From Desulfobacteraceae bacterium (GTDB lineage: Bacteria; Desulfobacterota; Desulfobacteria; Desulfobacterales; Desulfobacteraceae), in contig JAAEKY010000428.1 in NCBI GenBank assembly GCA_024227235.1, positions 1-64,000 on the forward strand: DNA of 64,000 nt, given 5' to 3'. Below the pieces are notes generated by a model. The model was not told the origin of the DNA. It worked only from the letters and a program-made list of their open reading frames with translations, and searched no databases. Below are positions 1 through 7,737 of this stretch, in pieces. The position numbers were made by a program, and so were the translations under genes. How positions within the stretch are numbered: the stretch's first letter is position 1; the number at the start of each line of letters is the position of its first letter.

Positions 1-126
1 GATTACAATAACAATCACGAGTTTCTTAACACCTGTCAGTTTTGCCCCAAAAAACAGAAGAAAGGTTGTTAGTATTAAGGCTGGTCCACCAAAAGCTATA
101 ATTAAACTAAGTACATAATCTGACAT
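1..126 (-). CDS. Partial small membrane protein (N-terminal 42 residues)
   Basis: Only the first 42 codons lie in the window; the gene runs off the left edge. The start ATG at 126 is preceded by a good AAGGAG ribosome binding site. The visible peptide (MSDYVLSLIIAFGG...) is almost entirely hydrophobic and looks like one or two transmembrane segments, with a GAKLTGVKK loop after the first. I do not recognise the family. It lies downstream of, and in the same direction as, a broken PII-like gene, so the two may have been an operon of a membrane protein with its PII-type regulator. That pairing is inference from position only. Confidence 0.6.
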   Translation of the reverse strand, partial: MSDYVLSLIIAFGGPALILTTFLLFFGAKLTGVKKLVIVIVI

Positions 127-420
127 ATTTTCTCCTTTTGAAATAATTGGGATTAGAACAACATTAATTTATGTTCTACTAATAACAATAAGTTCTACAG
201 TTCTGGATAACATTCAAAATTTAAGTATTAACAGTATAACCCCTGTTCTATGATGTTTTCCTGTTCGTGTAATTCCCGGAATCATGTAGACGTAATGAAA
301 AATTCAGATATTGAGAATTATTAATATTTAGCCCTATAACAAGAACTTAGATAAGGCAATAGGTAATAAGCCCTATTTCATAATAAAGCGATAGGCGTTT
401 TTTTGATTTGATCGGTAGCG
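127..420. other. Intergenic stretch without a recognisable gene
   Basis: About 290 AT-rich bases between the PII-like pseudogene and the partial membrane gene. I see short repeats of AAGCCCTAT-like text near 330-400 but no convincing coding frame, hairpin terminator or promoter. Confidence 0.4.
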
Positions 421-762
421 TTAATCAGACAGGCCGTCTACAAAATCCAAAGGTAAGGTAAAAAGGATACCTTTTCCAGGCTGAGTAAGAACACCGCACA
501 AAGATTTTACAATGCCGATGGCCTTATCAAGTGTTTCCTTATCTTTTACAACCGTAAAAATCATTTTGTTAGATGGTTCCATTTTTCTAAGGGTTTTTTA
601 ATTCCATCAATCCCTGGCGTTGCAGCACCTATCTGCATTAAAACACGCCCCCATCCCTGTACTGTTTATTACGGTTGAGCCTTTGATGTTCAATCTTGAA
701 AAATCTTCAAGAATTGCCGGCAGGTGTTCTGTTTGTTCCAATACATTTACAAGCAAATACAT
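421..762 (-). pseudogene. PII-like regulatory protein gene with two compensating frameshifts
   Basis: The start ATG at 762 has a ribosome binding site (AAAAGGAG). The first frame gives MYLLVNVLEQTEHLPAILED... and then leaves frame at a run of five G (about 640-650). The middle part, VLMQIGAATPGIDGIKK, is in another frame. The original frame returns after a run of five A (about 581-585) and continues as MEPSNKMIFTVVKDKE... to LDFVDGLSD and a TAA at 421-423. Removing one G and adding one A restores a continuous protein of about 113 residues, the size and beta-alpha-beta layout of PII/CutA-like regulators. The total length remains divisible by three, as expected for one insertion plus one deletion. 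It is either a recent pseudogene or a product of two homopolymer sequencing errors. The PII-like assignment is by overall pattern, not by a diagnostic T-loop motif. Confidence 0.65.
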
Positions 763-802
763 AGATATTCTCCTTTTAAATTATGTGATCCTCAATTGGG
801 AT

Positions 803-1141
803 TTATCCTCCAGCCTTTTTAGCTTTATACCCAAGCTTATTTAATTCTATAATCAGGAGATCCCGGTGATCTCCTTGTATCTCAACTATACCGTTTTTTA
901 TGGTTCCGCCGGACCCGCATTTTTGTTTCAGTTTTTTAGCAAGTTTTTTTAAGGAAGGGCCATCAAGAGGAAGACCTTTGATGAGAGAAACACCTTTTCC
1001 TTTTCTCCCCTTGGTTGATCTTTCTACGCGAACTTTTCCGTCTGTTTTGGGAATAGTCTTATTATTGTCTTTGGAAGAAGTGCGTATTCTACCGGACTCT
1101 GTTGAATAAACAAGTCTGCTGTTATCATCTCTATCTTTCAA
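803..1141 (-). CDS. yciH: YciH/SUI1-family translation factor
   Basis: A 112-residue protein with a basic, low-complexity N-terminal half and a C-terminal SUI1/eIF1-like domain (about residues 35-110). The KGVSLIKGLPLD segment, the KKLKQKCGSGGTIK motif and the ending GDHRDLLIIELNKLGYKAKKAGG-type tail are characteristic of bacterial YciH. The family is related to eukaryotic initiation factor 1 and affects the fidelity of start selection on the 30S subunit; its bacterial role is only partly understood. The chosen start is TTG at 1141, which has AAGGAGA nine bases upstream; no ATG exists near it. Length is normal for the family. It stands upstream of the PII-like locus and downstream of the QueG-like gene, all on the minus strand. 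Confidence 0.9.
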   Translation of the reverse strand: MKDRDDNSRLVYSTESGRIRTSSKDNNKTIPKTDGKVRVERSTKGRKGKGVSLIKGLPLDGPSLKKLAKKLKQKCGSGGTIKNGIVEIQGDHRDLLIIELNKLGYKAKKAGG

Positions 1142-1190
1142 TTTTAAAGTTCTCCTTGTGGATCATTTTTTTGAACTAAAAAAAGCCAAA

Positions 1191-2312
1191 TTATTCATAA
1201 AGCTCTTTAAGGCGCTGCATCTCTTTTTTTACAAGAGCACTTGTGTCATCAGTCAGGTTTTTTAATGCGGTTTGTGCTTTTGGGCCGTTGATATTACCAA
1301 TGGCCCACACTGCCATTGCCCGAACCCGCTCATCTGTGTTTTCTTTAAACGCACGAACAAGGTCTGAAATGTACATTTCATCATGGCTGTTTCCCATTAC
1401 CCTTGCCACGTTCATTTTCCACCGCCATATGTCTTTATAGGACATGTAGAACATATGGGGCCATATATTTGTCTCAAAGTATTCTTTGTCCATGTGCAGT
1501 AGGCGGGATAGTTCAAAATAGTCTTTTTTTGTGACAACTTTCTTATTTACTGGAAGGTCCTTTGCCAGCCAGGGCTGATTTCTCGGACAGACATCCTGGC
1601 ATCTGTCGCAGCCATATACAAACATGCCCATAGGTTCTCGTAATTCCAGCGGGGTTAATCCATCACCAAAATAGGTAAGGTATGATATGCATTTGTGTGG
1701 ATCAATACGGGTATTTCCTTTTAACGCTCTTGTGGGGCAAGCAGATATGCAACTATTTTTGCACCAGTCTGGACAGCCAAGTTCTATCGTGGGAGAATCT
1801 GGTTCAAATGTCTTGTCAATGATGATGGCAATGGGCAGGATCCAGGATCCTTTTCGGGTAACCTTGTTGGAATAAAACAGACAGTTTTTTCCAAAGGTTC
1901 CCATTCCAGCCCGCGCTGCTGCCATCCTATGAGGTAAATTGAATGGTACTTTTGAATCAATGTTGTTATCCCGTAAGAATGATCGAAATGCTTTAATGCG
2001 TTTATAAAGCCCGTCATGCGTTATCCGATCATCATCAAGGTAGCAGCGCCCGAAATTTTTTTCCATGGAACGGGGGTAAGACTTCCTGAAATAGACTTCC
2101 ATCAGCACGATAATTGTTTTGGCACTGGGTAGAACAGTTAAGGGATCTGTGCCGCTTAACAGCTTAAGTCCTACAGCCTCAGCCCATTCATATTCTTTAC
2201 GATGGTCAAGGAGAAATTTCTTATGATCCGGGAACGGGTCTGCTGTGGTAAAGCCAATGTCCTCAAATCCGTTTTCGTGTGCGGCCTTTATAATATCTGA
2301 TTTAGTGATCAT
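1191..2312 (-). CDS. QueG-like 4Fe-4S protein with C-terminal HEAT-type repeats
   Basis: A 373-residue protein resembling epoxyqueuosine reductase QueG, the cobalamin and Fe-S enzyme that completes queuosine synthesis in tRNA. It has an N-terminal DUF1730-like domain, a bis-[4Fe-4S] ferredoxin region (about residues 178-250) and a C-terminal helical HEAT-like region (VRAMAVWAIGNI, QTALKNL). The second cluster (YGCDRCQDVCPRNQ) is canonical. The first, CPDWCKNSCISACPTRAL, has three residues between each pair of cysteines instead of the usual two, two, three. Substrate and cluster geometry may therefore differ from true QueG, and this could be a paralogue. The start ATG at 2312 follows AAGGAAG. 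It is in line with the carbamate kinase gene, but I see no functional link. Confidence 0.7.
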   Translation of the reverse strand: MITKSDIIKAAHENGFEDIGFTTADPFPDHKKFLLDHRKEYEWAEAVGLKLLSGTDPLTVLPSAKTIIVLMEVYFRKSYPRSMEKNFGRCYLDDDRITHDGLYKRIKAFRSFLRDNNIDSKVPFNLPHRMAAARAGMGTFGKNCLFYSNKVTRKGSWILPIAIIIDKTFEPDSPTIELGCPDWCKNSCISACPTRALKGNTRIDPHKCISYLTYFGDGLTPLELREPMGMFVYGCDRCQDVCPRNQPWLAKDLPVNKKVVTKKDYFELSRLLHMDKEYFETNIWPHMFYMSYKDIWRWKMNVARVMGNSHDEMYISDLVRAFKENTDERVRAMAVWAIGNINGPKAQTALKNLTDDTSALVKKEMQRLKELYE

Positions 2313-2369
2313 TAAGACTTCCTTAAATTTTATATCCCTTTTAAAATTTATCCTTTTTTAAGCCACTCA

Positions 2370-3320
2370 TTATCCATGGATATGGGTTCCGCAGATTCCG
2401 GCAATAGATTTTCTTAAATGTTCCGGTTTGGAAATAATGGCTTTTTGTCCACCGTGTTCCAGGAACCATAAAATTGCCTCCATTTTAGGACGCATACTAC
2501 CAACTTTAAAATGGCCTTGTTTCAAATATGTTTTTGCTTCTTTCTTTGTTATATTGGCCAAAGCTCGTTCATTGTCTTTGCCAAAGTTAAGACATACATA
2601 ATCAACCCCGGTAGAAATAATTAATAAATCTGCATTTAGATTCTTGGCCAGCAATGCTGAAGCAAAATCTTTATCTATAACAGCCCCGACACCTTCAAGA
2701 CTTCCATCCTTATTTTCCACTACAGGAATACCACCGCCACCTGCAGCTATTACACAACACTTATTATCCAACAGATTCTGGATCATATCCATTTCAATAA
2801 TTTCTAAAGGTTTGGGGGATGCCACTACGCGCCTGAACCCTCTGCCTGCATCAGATACCATTATCCAATCCGGATGATCTTTTTTTATGGTTTTAGCTTT
2901 TTTATCATCATAAAATTGACCAATAGGCTTTGTCGGACGTTTGAATCCAGGATCTTTTTTAGACACTTTTACCTGGGTTACAATAGTGAGTGCCTGTTTA
3001 GGGATTTTAGATTTTTTTAATTCATTGGTCAGTGCCTGCTGGATCTGATAGCCAATGGCACCTTGCGTGTTAGCCACACAGCTTTGCAGCGGTATAAAAT
3101 GAAGTCCTTCGTGCTCATATGCTATTTCTGATCTTCTCAAGACAAACCCGACCTGAGGTCCATTACCGTGGGTAATAACCACTTGGTATCCTGCCTTAAT
3201 AATTTCAACAATGTGTTTAACGGTTTTTGTTATCTCATGGTATTGGTCTTCCACCTTAAGATGATGTTTATCTCGTATTAATGAGTTCCCTCCAATGGCA
3301 ATGACGGCTAATTTCTTCAC
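2370..3320 (-). CDS. arcC: Carbamate kinase
   Basis: A 316-residue member of the amino-acid kinase family. The N-terminal VIAIGGNSL glycine motif, THGNGPQVG, the VSDAGRGFRRVVASP segment, AAGGGGIPV and the KVGSMRPKMEA C-terminal signature identify carbamate kinase. The enzyme makes ATP from carbamoyl phosphate and ADP, so in catabolic settings it is the energy-yielding last step after a carbamoyltransferase. The start is GTG at 3320 (MKKLAVIAIGG) behind AAAAGG. It is the last gene of a minus-strand run with a YgeY hydrolase and two PLP enzymes, which resembles the E. coli yge-yqeA purine/amino-acid cluster; YqeA is the carbamate kinase there. No carbamoyltransferase (YgeW) is present in the window, so the source of carbamoyl phosphate must lie elsewhere. 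Confidence 0.92.
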   Translation of the reverse strand: MKKLAVIAIGGNSLIRDKHHLKVEDQYHEITKTVKHIVEIIKAGYQVVITHGNGPQVGFVLRRSEIAYEHEGLHFIPLQSCVANTQGAIGYQIQQALTNELKKSKIPKQALTIVTQVKVSKKDPGFKRPTKPIGQFYDDKKAKTIKKDHPDWIMVSDAGRGFRRVVASPKPLEIIEMDMIQNLLDNKCCVIAAGGGGIPVVENKDGSLEGVGAVIDKDFASALLAKNLNADLLIISTGVDYVCLNFGKDNERALANITKKEAKTYLKQGHFKVGSMRPKMEAILWFLEHGGQKAIISKPEHLRKSIAGICGTHIHG

Positions 3321-3381
3321 AGTTTACCTTTTCAATGGGTGGTTAAAAATTAAAAAAATCTCATGTTAAATTCTCTCACCT

Positions 3382-4590
3382 TCATTTAATCGTATGCAAA
3401 TACAGTGATGGAATACTTGCATACATAGCAGCAGATTCAACCAACTCTGACTTCCATGTTTTTTCATTGGGTGCGTGTGCCTGGTCTTCATGTCCTGGGC
3501 CAAAACCAATACAAGGAATACCATACCGCCCCATTATAGACACCCCGTTAGTAGAAAAAGTCCATTTATCAACAATGGGTTCTTTGTTGAACAAATTCTT
3601 ATATGCAGCCACAAGACTTTTACAGACATCATGATCTTCATCCAGCACCCAGGCCGGGAAATATGCCTGTGTGGGGTATACAAGCCCTGTATAGGCTGGC
3701 CGATCATAATTGTACATGGACACTTTGGCGTTTACAGCCTTTACAGATTCAAGTTCCCGAATTTCTTGAAGAGCCCCTTCCCAGGTTTCACCCCATGTCA
3801 ACCGTCTATCAATCGAAACACTACATCCATCAGCCACCGCACATCTGGATGGAGAAGAAAAGAAAATCTCGGACACTGTTAATGTTCCTTTTCCTAAAAA
3901 ATCATCGGCTTTTAATTTTGTTTGATGGTCTTGTAAATCATTAAGAATCGGTCCCATTTTGAAAATGGCATTCTCTCCCCTTTCAGGTGCCGAACCATGA
4001 CAACTGACACCTGTGGTTTCAACCTTTATTTCCATTCGGCCCCTTTGCCCCCGATAAATGCGGCACGAGGTAGGTTCAGTTGAGACGACGAAATCAGGTT
4101 TAATTTTACTTTCTTCAATGATGTATTGCCAGCAAAGGCCATCGCAATCCTCTTCTTGCACTGTTCCTGTTACAAGTAAAGTATAATCATTTTCAAGCCC
4201 GAGGTCTTTAATAATTTTTCCTGCATAAACCATTGAGGCCATTCCGCCCTCCTGGTCACTGGCCCCTCTTCCTACTATAATCTCGTCATCTTCATACCCT
4301 TCATATGGATCATAGTCCCAATTAGAAAGGTTTCCAACACCCACGGTATCAATATGGGCATCCATGGCAATCAACTTTTTTCCTTTTCCAATATATCCTA
4401 AGATATTTCCCATGGGGTCTATTTCAACTTTATCAAATCCCACTTGCTCCATTTCTTTTTTAATTCTTAGAATCACATCTTTTTCATCGCAGCTTTCGCT
4501 GGGTATGGAGATCATGTCTCTTAAAAATTTTGACATGTCTGGTTTATACTCTTTAGCTTTTTCTAATATTTGCTTAAAATCCAAGCTCAT
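3382..4590 (-). CDS. ygeY: YgeY-family M20 metallohydrolase
   Basis: A 402-residue protein of the M20/ArgE-DapE metallopeptidase fold, closest in pattern to YgeY, a family linked by genome context to selenium-dependent purine and amino-acid catabolism. Metal-ligand motifs are visible: MDAHIDTVG (His and Asp), [10 protein letters not shown] (bridging Asp), VQEEDCDG (catalytic Glu pair), STEPTS and, near the C-terminus, a late His in [11 protein letters not shown] dimerisation lid domain lies in the middle (about residues 190-300). Such enzymes hydrolyse N-acyl or dipeptide-like substrates; the real substrate is unknown. The start ATG at 4590 has a GGAGA site. It sits 58 bases after the upstream PLP gene and 61 bases before carbamate kinase, consistent with one operon. 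Confidence 0.88.
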   Translation of the reverse strand: MSLDFKQILEKAKEYKPDMSKFLRDMISIPSESCDEKDVILRIKKEMEQVGFDKVEIDPMGNILGYIGKGKKLIAMDAHIDTVGVGNLSNWDYDPYEGYEDDEIIVGRGASDQEGGMASMVYAGKIIKDLGLENDYTLLVTGTVQEEDCDGLCWQYIIEESKIKPDFVVSTEPTSCRIYRGQRGRMEIKVETTGVSCHGSAPERGENAIFKMGPILNDLQDHQTKLKADDFLGKGTLTVSEIFFSSPSRCAVADGCSVSIDRRLTWGETWEGALQEIRELESVKAVNAKVSMYNYDRPAYTGLVYPTQAYFPAWVLDEDHDVCKSLVAAYKNLFNKEPIVDKWTFSTNGVSIMGRYGIPCIGFGPGHEDQAHAPNEKTWKSELVESAAMYASIPSLYLHTIK

Positions 4591-4648
4591 CTCAATTTCT
4601 CCTATAGTTTATCAAGAAATCTGGTTATTATATTAAATTCTTCACCCT

Positions 4649-6118
4649 TTAAAGCTTTTCAAGAAGCCCGGTTTTTTTATTAAATGATTCTATAAAGCCA
4701 TCAATTTCATCAACTTTATCGATAATAGAGGTCCAATAGGCCTCGTTATACCATTGCTCCTGGATCTCTTCATAGGTTTTTCCCTGTTGTTCAACCCATG
4801 TGTAATATTTTAAATTGTGGATCCGTTTTTTCCCGTAATAGGTGAGCTCTTCCATATTATCGATGGTAAGACCCAATAAATCCTTTGAATAGACTACTTT
4901 TGCATCTGAATCTGAAAAACTGCCACATTCCTTTGTCAACTCATTAAGGCGACTGCCATAAAGATCCATGGAATCGGTTAAAACGGTGACAACAAAATCA
5001 TTTTGGGTCAACTCATTGTATTTAGCAAATTTAATGGCAGATGCCAGGTTTGATGCGCCGGATATGCCTATCAAATCGAGGGTATTGATAATTTCATCTG
5101 AAACACCTTTTTCTTTTAGTAAATTTTTACCGGCAGGCTCATTAAACAAACGAATAAGGTTCATGGGAATATTGTCATCCATGGCAATGATGAAGTCTGT
5201 ATTTTTTGTATTATGAATCCATGGAATATGTTTGTCCCCTATTCCTTCTATTCGATGAGCACCAAATCCATTATTGAGAAGCGTCGGGCATTGCAAGGCT
5301 TCACATGCAACTATTTTACATTCAGAAAATTGTTTTTTTAAAAAATCACCTGAAGCAATGGTTCCGCCCGAACCAGTGGCAGAAATAAGTCCCCTGACCT
5401 TATTGCCATCTGTCATGAGTGTATCTAAAACACTTTTTATTGCAGGGCCGGTGACTTCATGGTGCCATAAATAATTGCCCAACTCATCAAACTGGTTAAA
5501 AATTACCAGATCTTCTCCTGAATGTCGAAGTTCCCAGCATTTATCAAATATTTCTTTGACATTACTTTCAGACCCCGGGGTTTTAATTATCTGCCCTGCT
5601 ACTTTTTGCAGCCATTCAAATCTTTCTTTACTCATTTGTTCTGGAAGTATAGCAATGGATTCACAACCTAAAAGGGCTGAATCATATGCCCCACCTCTGC
5701 AATAATTGCCTGTGGAAGGCCAAACTGCTTTTTGCTTTGAAGGATCAAACTGCCCGGTGACCAGCCGGGGTACCAGACATCCAAAGGCAGCGCCAACTTT
5801 ATGAGCACCGGTTGGAAAATATTTACCCACAACAGCAATGATACGAGCTTTTGTCCCTGTTATTTCTTCAGGGAATTCCAAATAATTAGCCCCTGAATAT
5901 CCACCACCATGGATTTTAGGCTCATTATGCCAACAAATCCTGAACAGGTTTAAAGGATCCAGATCCCATAGCCCGACATGTTTAAGCTTGTCTATAATTT
6001 TTTCTGGAATTAGCGATGGATCTCTTTGTTGTTTTAATGTCGGTATAATAATGTTTCTTTCCTTGGCAAGTTCTATAGTCCTGTTTAAGGCATCCGAATT
6101 GACAGTTAAATCGATCAT
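4649..6118 (-). CDS. Fold-type II PLP-dependent lyase/synthase of unknown substrate
   Basis: A 489-residue protein of the tryptophan synthase beta/cysteine synthase superfamily. The probable Schiff-base lysine is in FPTGAHKVGAAFG (about residue 107), the phosphate-binding glycine loop is SATGSGGTIASGD, and a C-terminal glycine-rich DLIGISGASNLASA segment closes the pocket. It is longer than cysteine synthase (about 310) and than diaminopropionate ammonia-lyase YgeX (about 400). An extra N-terminal region of about 80 residues and a C-terminal helical tail account for the difference. Position between a threonine-synthase-like gene and YgeY suggests a role in degrading an amino acid or ureido-amino acid; this is inference. 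The start ATG at 6118 has AGGAGA upstream. I cannot name the reaction. Confidence 0.75.
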   Translation of the reverse strand: MIDLTVNSDALNRTIELAKERNIIIPTLKQQRDPSLIPEKIIDKLKHVGLWDLDPLNLFRICWHNEPKIHGGGYSGANYLEFPEEITGTKARIIAVVGKYFPTGAHKVGAAFGCLVPRLVTGQFDPSKQKAVWPSTGNYCRGGAYDSALLGCESIAILPEQMSKERFEWLQKVAGQIIKTPGSESNVKEIFDKCWELRHSGEDLVIFNQFDELGNYLWHHEVTGPAIKSVLDTLMTDGNKVRGLISATGSGGTIASGDFLKKQFSECKIVACEALQCPTLLNNGFGAHRIEGIGDKHIPWIHNTKNTDFIIAMDDNIPMNLIRLFNEPAGKNLLKEKGVSDEIINTLDLIGISGASNLASAIKFAKYNELTQNDFVVTVLTDSMDLYGSRLNELTKECGSFSDSDAKVVYSKDLLGLTIDNMEELTYYGKKRIHNLKYYTWVEQQGKTYEEIQEQWYNEAYWTSIIDKVDEIDGFIESFNKKTGLLEKL

Positions 6119-6164
6119 TGTGTTATCTCCTGTATATCGCTAATTAATATTTAAACGAAAACTT

Positions 6165-6305
6165 ACCTATCTGTTGTGTTGCTTCAAAATCCTGCCAAAT
6201 TATAAGAGTGGCCTCATGTAAATTAGTACATTCCAGTTTCAAGATTTCTTGCGCCTTGCATATAGGCAACTTTTCGCCCAAACATGGGTTTTTCGGTCAG
6301 GCACT
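6165..6305. repeat. Intergenic repeat, copy A
   Basis: About 140 bases that align over most of their length with 44378-44563. Shared blocks include AATCCTGCC, AATTATAAG, TGGCCTCATGTA, TAGTACA, GTTTCAA, GCCTTGCATAT, GGCAACTTT and a 3' end of the form TTTTCG-TCAG-CA. It fills the gap between two minus-strand genes, and its right end overlaps the last codons and stop of the threonine-synthase-like gene. Confidence 0.75.
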
Positions 6306-7568
6306 GATTAAATTTAAATCTGATGCAATGTTTCTAAATCCATGTATTGACGGTTTAATTTTAAAATATTTCATATCCATAAGATCAATCGCCTTCATGG
6401 CACTGTTGATATCTTTTAAGCCGCTACCAGTGTTAATTACGACAACCGTATCATCTGAATTCACCATGCCTTTTTTCGCGGCCTTTTTAATGCCTGCCCA
6501 TGTGGCGGCGCCGGCAGGCTCAGCAAAGACACCTGTTTTTTTAGCCAGATCAGGAATCGCTTTTATGATGTCATCGTCACTGACTGCAAGAAAGGCTCCT
6601 TTTGTGGATTTCACCGCATTAAAGGCTTTAATTCTATCCCGGGGTAGTCCTGCACTGATACTGTCAGCAATGGTTTCAGCATCACATGCCTTTTTTAAAA
6701 GAATGTCTTCATTATTTTCCCAGGCCTGAACCATATAGCTGCTGCCTTGAGCCTGGATTCCCATCAACCGTGGCATTTTATCAATCCAGCCCATGGCCAA
6801 CAGGTCTTTTAATCCCTTATGAATACCACCAATGATACATCCGTCCCCCACGCTGACAAAAATGATATCAGGTGCTTTCCAGTAAAGCTGTTCACAGATT
6901 TCAAAGGCACAGGTTTTTTTACCTTCTGACATGTAAGGATTGTATGCAGTATTCCTGTTATACCAGCCATATTCTTTAGCGACTTCAAGACAAAGCTCAA
7001 ATGCATCATCATATGTTCCGTCTACCAAAATCACTTTTGAACCAAACATTAAAAGCTGGGCGATCTTTGCCTGAGGTGCCCTGGCAGGGACAAAAATAAC
7101 ATTTTCCTGGCCCACGGATGCACAAAGTCCGCTCAAGGCTGCAGCTGCATTCCCTGTACTTGCTGTGGTTATAACCTGTGCGTTTTGTTCATGCGCTTTA
7201 ACCACAGCAATCGCACTTGCCCTGTCTTTAAAAGATGCTGTGGGCAGCCTTCCATCATCTTTTAAATATAGATGCTTAATGCCAAATTGATCTGAAAGCG
7301 TGTCAAGATTTATTAGCGGTGAATTTCCTACAATCAAATTTGGGACAGGGGTATTTTCACCCACTGGAAGAAGCGGTTTGTACCGCCATATAGACATATC
7401 CTTGTTTCCGGCAAGAAAATCTTTTGTAAATTCTTTTTTTATGGCATCATACCCATATTGAATATCCAGTATGCCTTCATTTCCATGATCTGGGCAAATA
7501 TACTCAAATTCACCTTTTTCAAAGCGTTTGTTGCAGATCATACATGTTGCGTGGCTTACATATCTCAT
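6297..7568 (-). CDS. Threonine synthase-like PLP enzyme
   Basis: A 423-residue fold-type II PLP enzyme. An N-terminal zinc ribbon (CMIC...CPDHG, about residues 9-30) is followed by the threonine-synthase core. The PLP lysine is in the classic TASFKDRAS motif (about residue 115), the phosphate cup is STGNAAAALSG, and AEPAGAATWAG lies near the C-terminus. Threonine synthase converts O-phosphohomoserine to threonine, but many paralogues in catabolic clusters act on other substrates, and the context (second PLP enzyme, YgeY, carbamate kinase) favours that. I chose ATG at 7568 because GCAGGAGG lies just upstream; an in-frame ATG ten codons earlier lacks a site. The last residues and the stop lie inside a dispersed repeat, so the native C-terminus may have been altered. 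Confidence 0.82.
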   Translation of the reverse strand: MRYVSHATCMICNKRFEKGEFEYICPDHGNEGILDIQYGYDAIKKEFTKDFLAGNKDMSIWRYKPLLPVGENTPVPNLIVGNSPLINLDTLSDQFGIKHLYLKDDGRLPTASFKDRASAIAVVKAHEQNAQVITTASTGNAAAALSGLCASVGQENVIFVPARAPQAKIAQLLMFGSKVILVDGTYDDAFELCLEVAKEYGWYNRNTAYNPYMSEGKKTCAFEICEQLYWKAPDIIFVSVGDGCIIGGIHKGLKDLLAMGWIDKMPRLMGIQAQGSSYMVQAWENNEDILLKKACDAETIADSISAGLPRDRIKAFNAVKSTKGAFLAVSDDDIIKAIPDLAKKTGVFAEPAGAATWAGIKKAAKKGMVNSDDTVVVINTGSGLKDINSAMKAIDLMDMKYFKIKPSIHGFRNIASDLNLISA

Positions 7569-7677
7569 TTTGCCTCCTGCCGAATTATGAAAATACAAAT
7601 GATTTTATTACAAAAAAATAAAAAATTATCAGGCATTCTGCTGTTGGGAAGACAGTAACATCAATCTGAAAATTGAT

Positions 7678-7706
7678 TTGTTTTGTAACGCGTCATAGTG
7701 TATTCT
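7678..7706 (+). promoter_or_regulatory. Candidate sigma-70 promoter for the sensor kinase
   Basis: TTGTTT (7678-7683), 17 bases, then TATTCT (7701-7706), about 30 bases ahead of the kinase start. An inverted repeat ATCAAT-N6-ATTGAT lies just upstream (7660-7677) in the divergent intergenic region and could be an operator. Motif match only. Confidence 0.35.
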
Positions 7707-7737
7707 ATTACTTATTACTAAAAAAAAAAATGACAAA

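Noticed and set aside
3382-4590. Selenoprotein or SECIS element in the YgeY region
   Set aside because: The selenium link of this family is by genome context only; there is no in-frame TGA and no selenium gene in the window.
6208-6729. 173-codon open frame on the plus strand
   Set aside because: Antisense to the threonine-synthase-like gene and begins inside the dispersed repeat; no family features.
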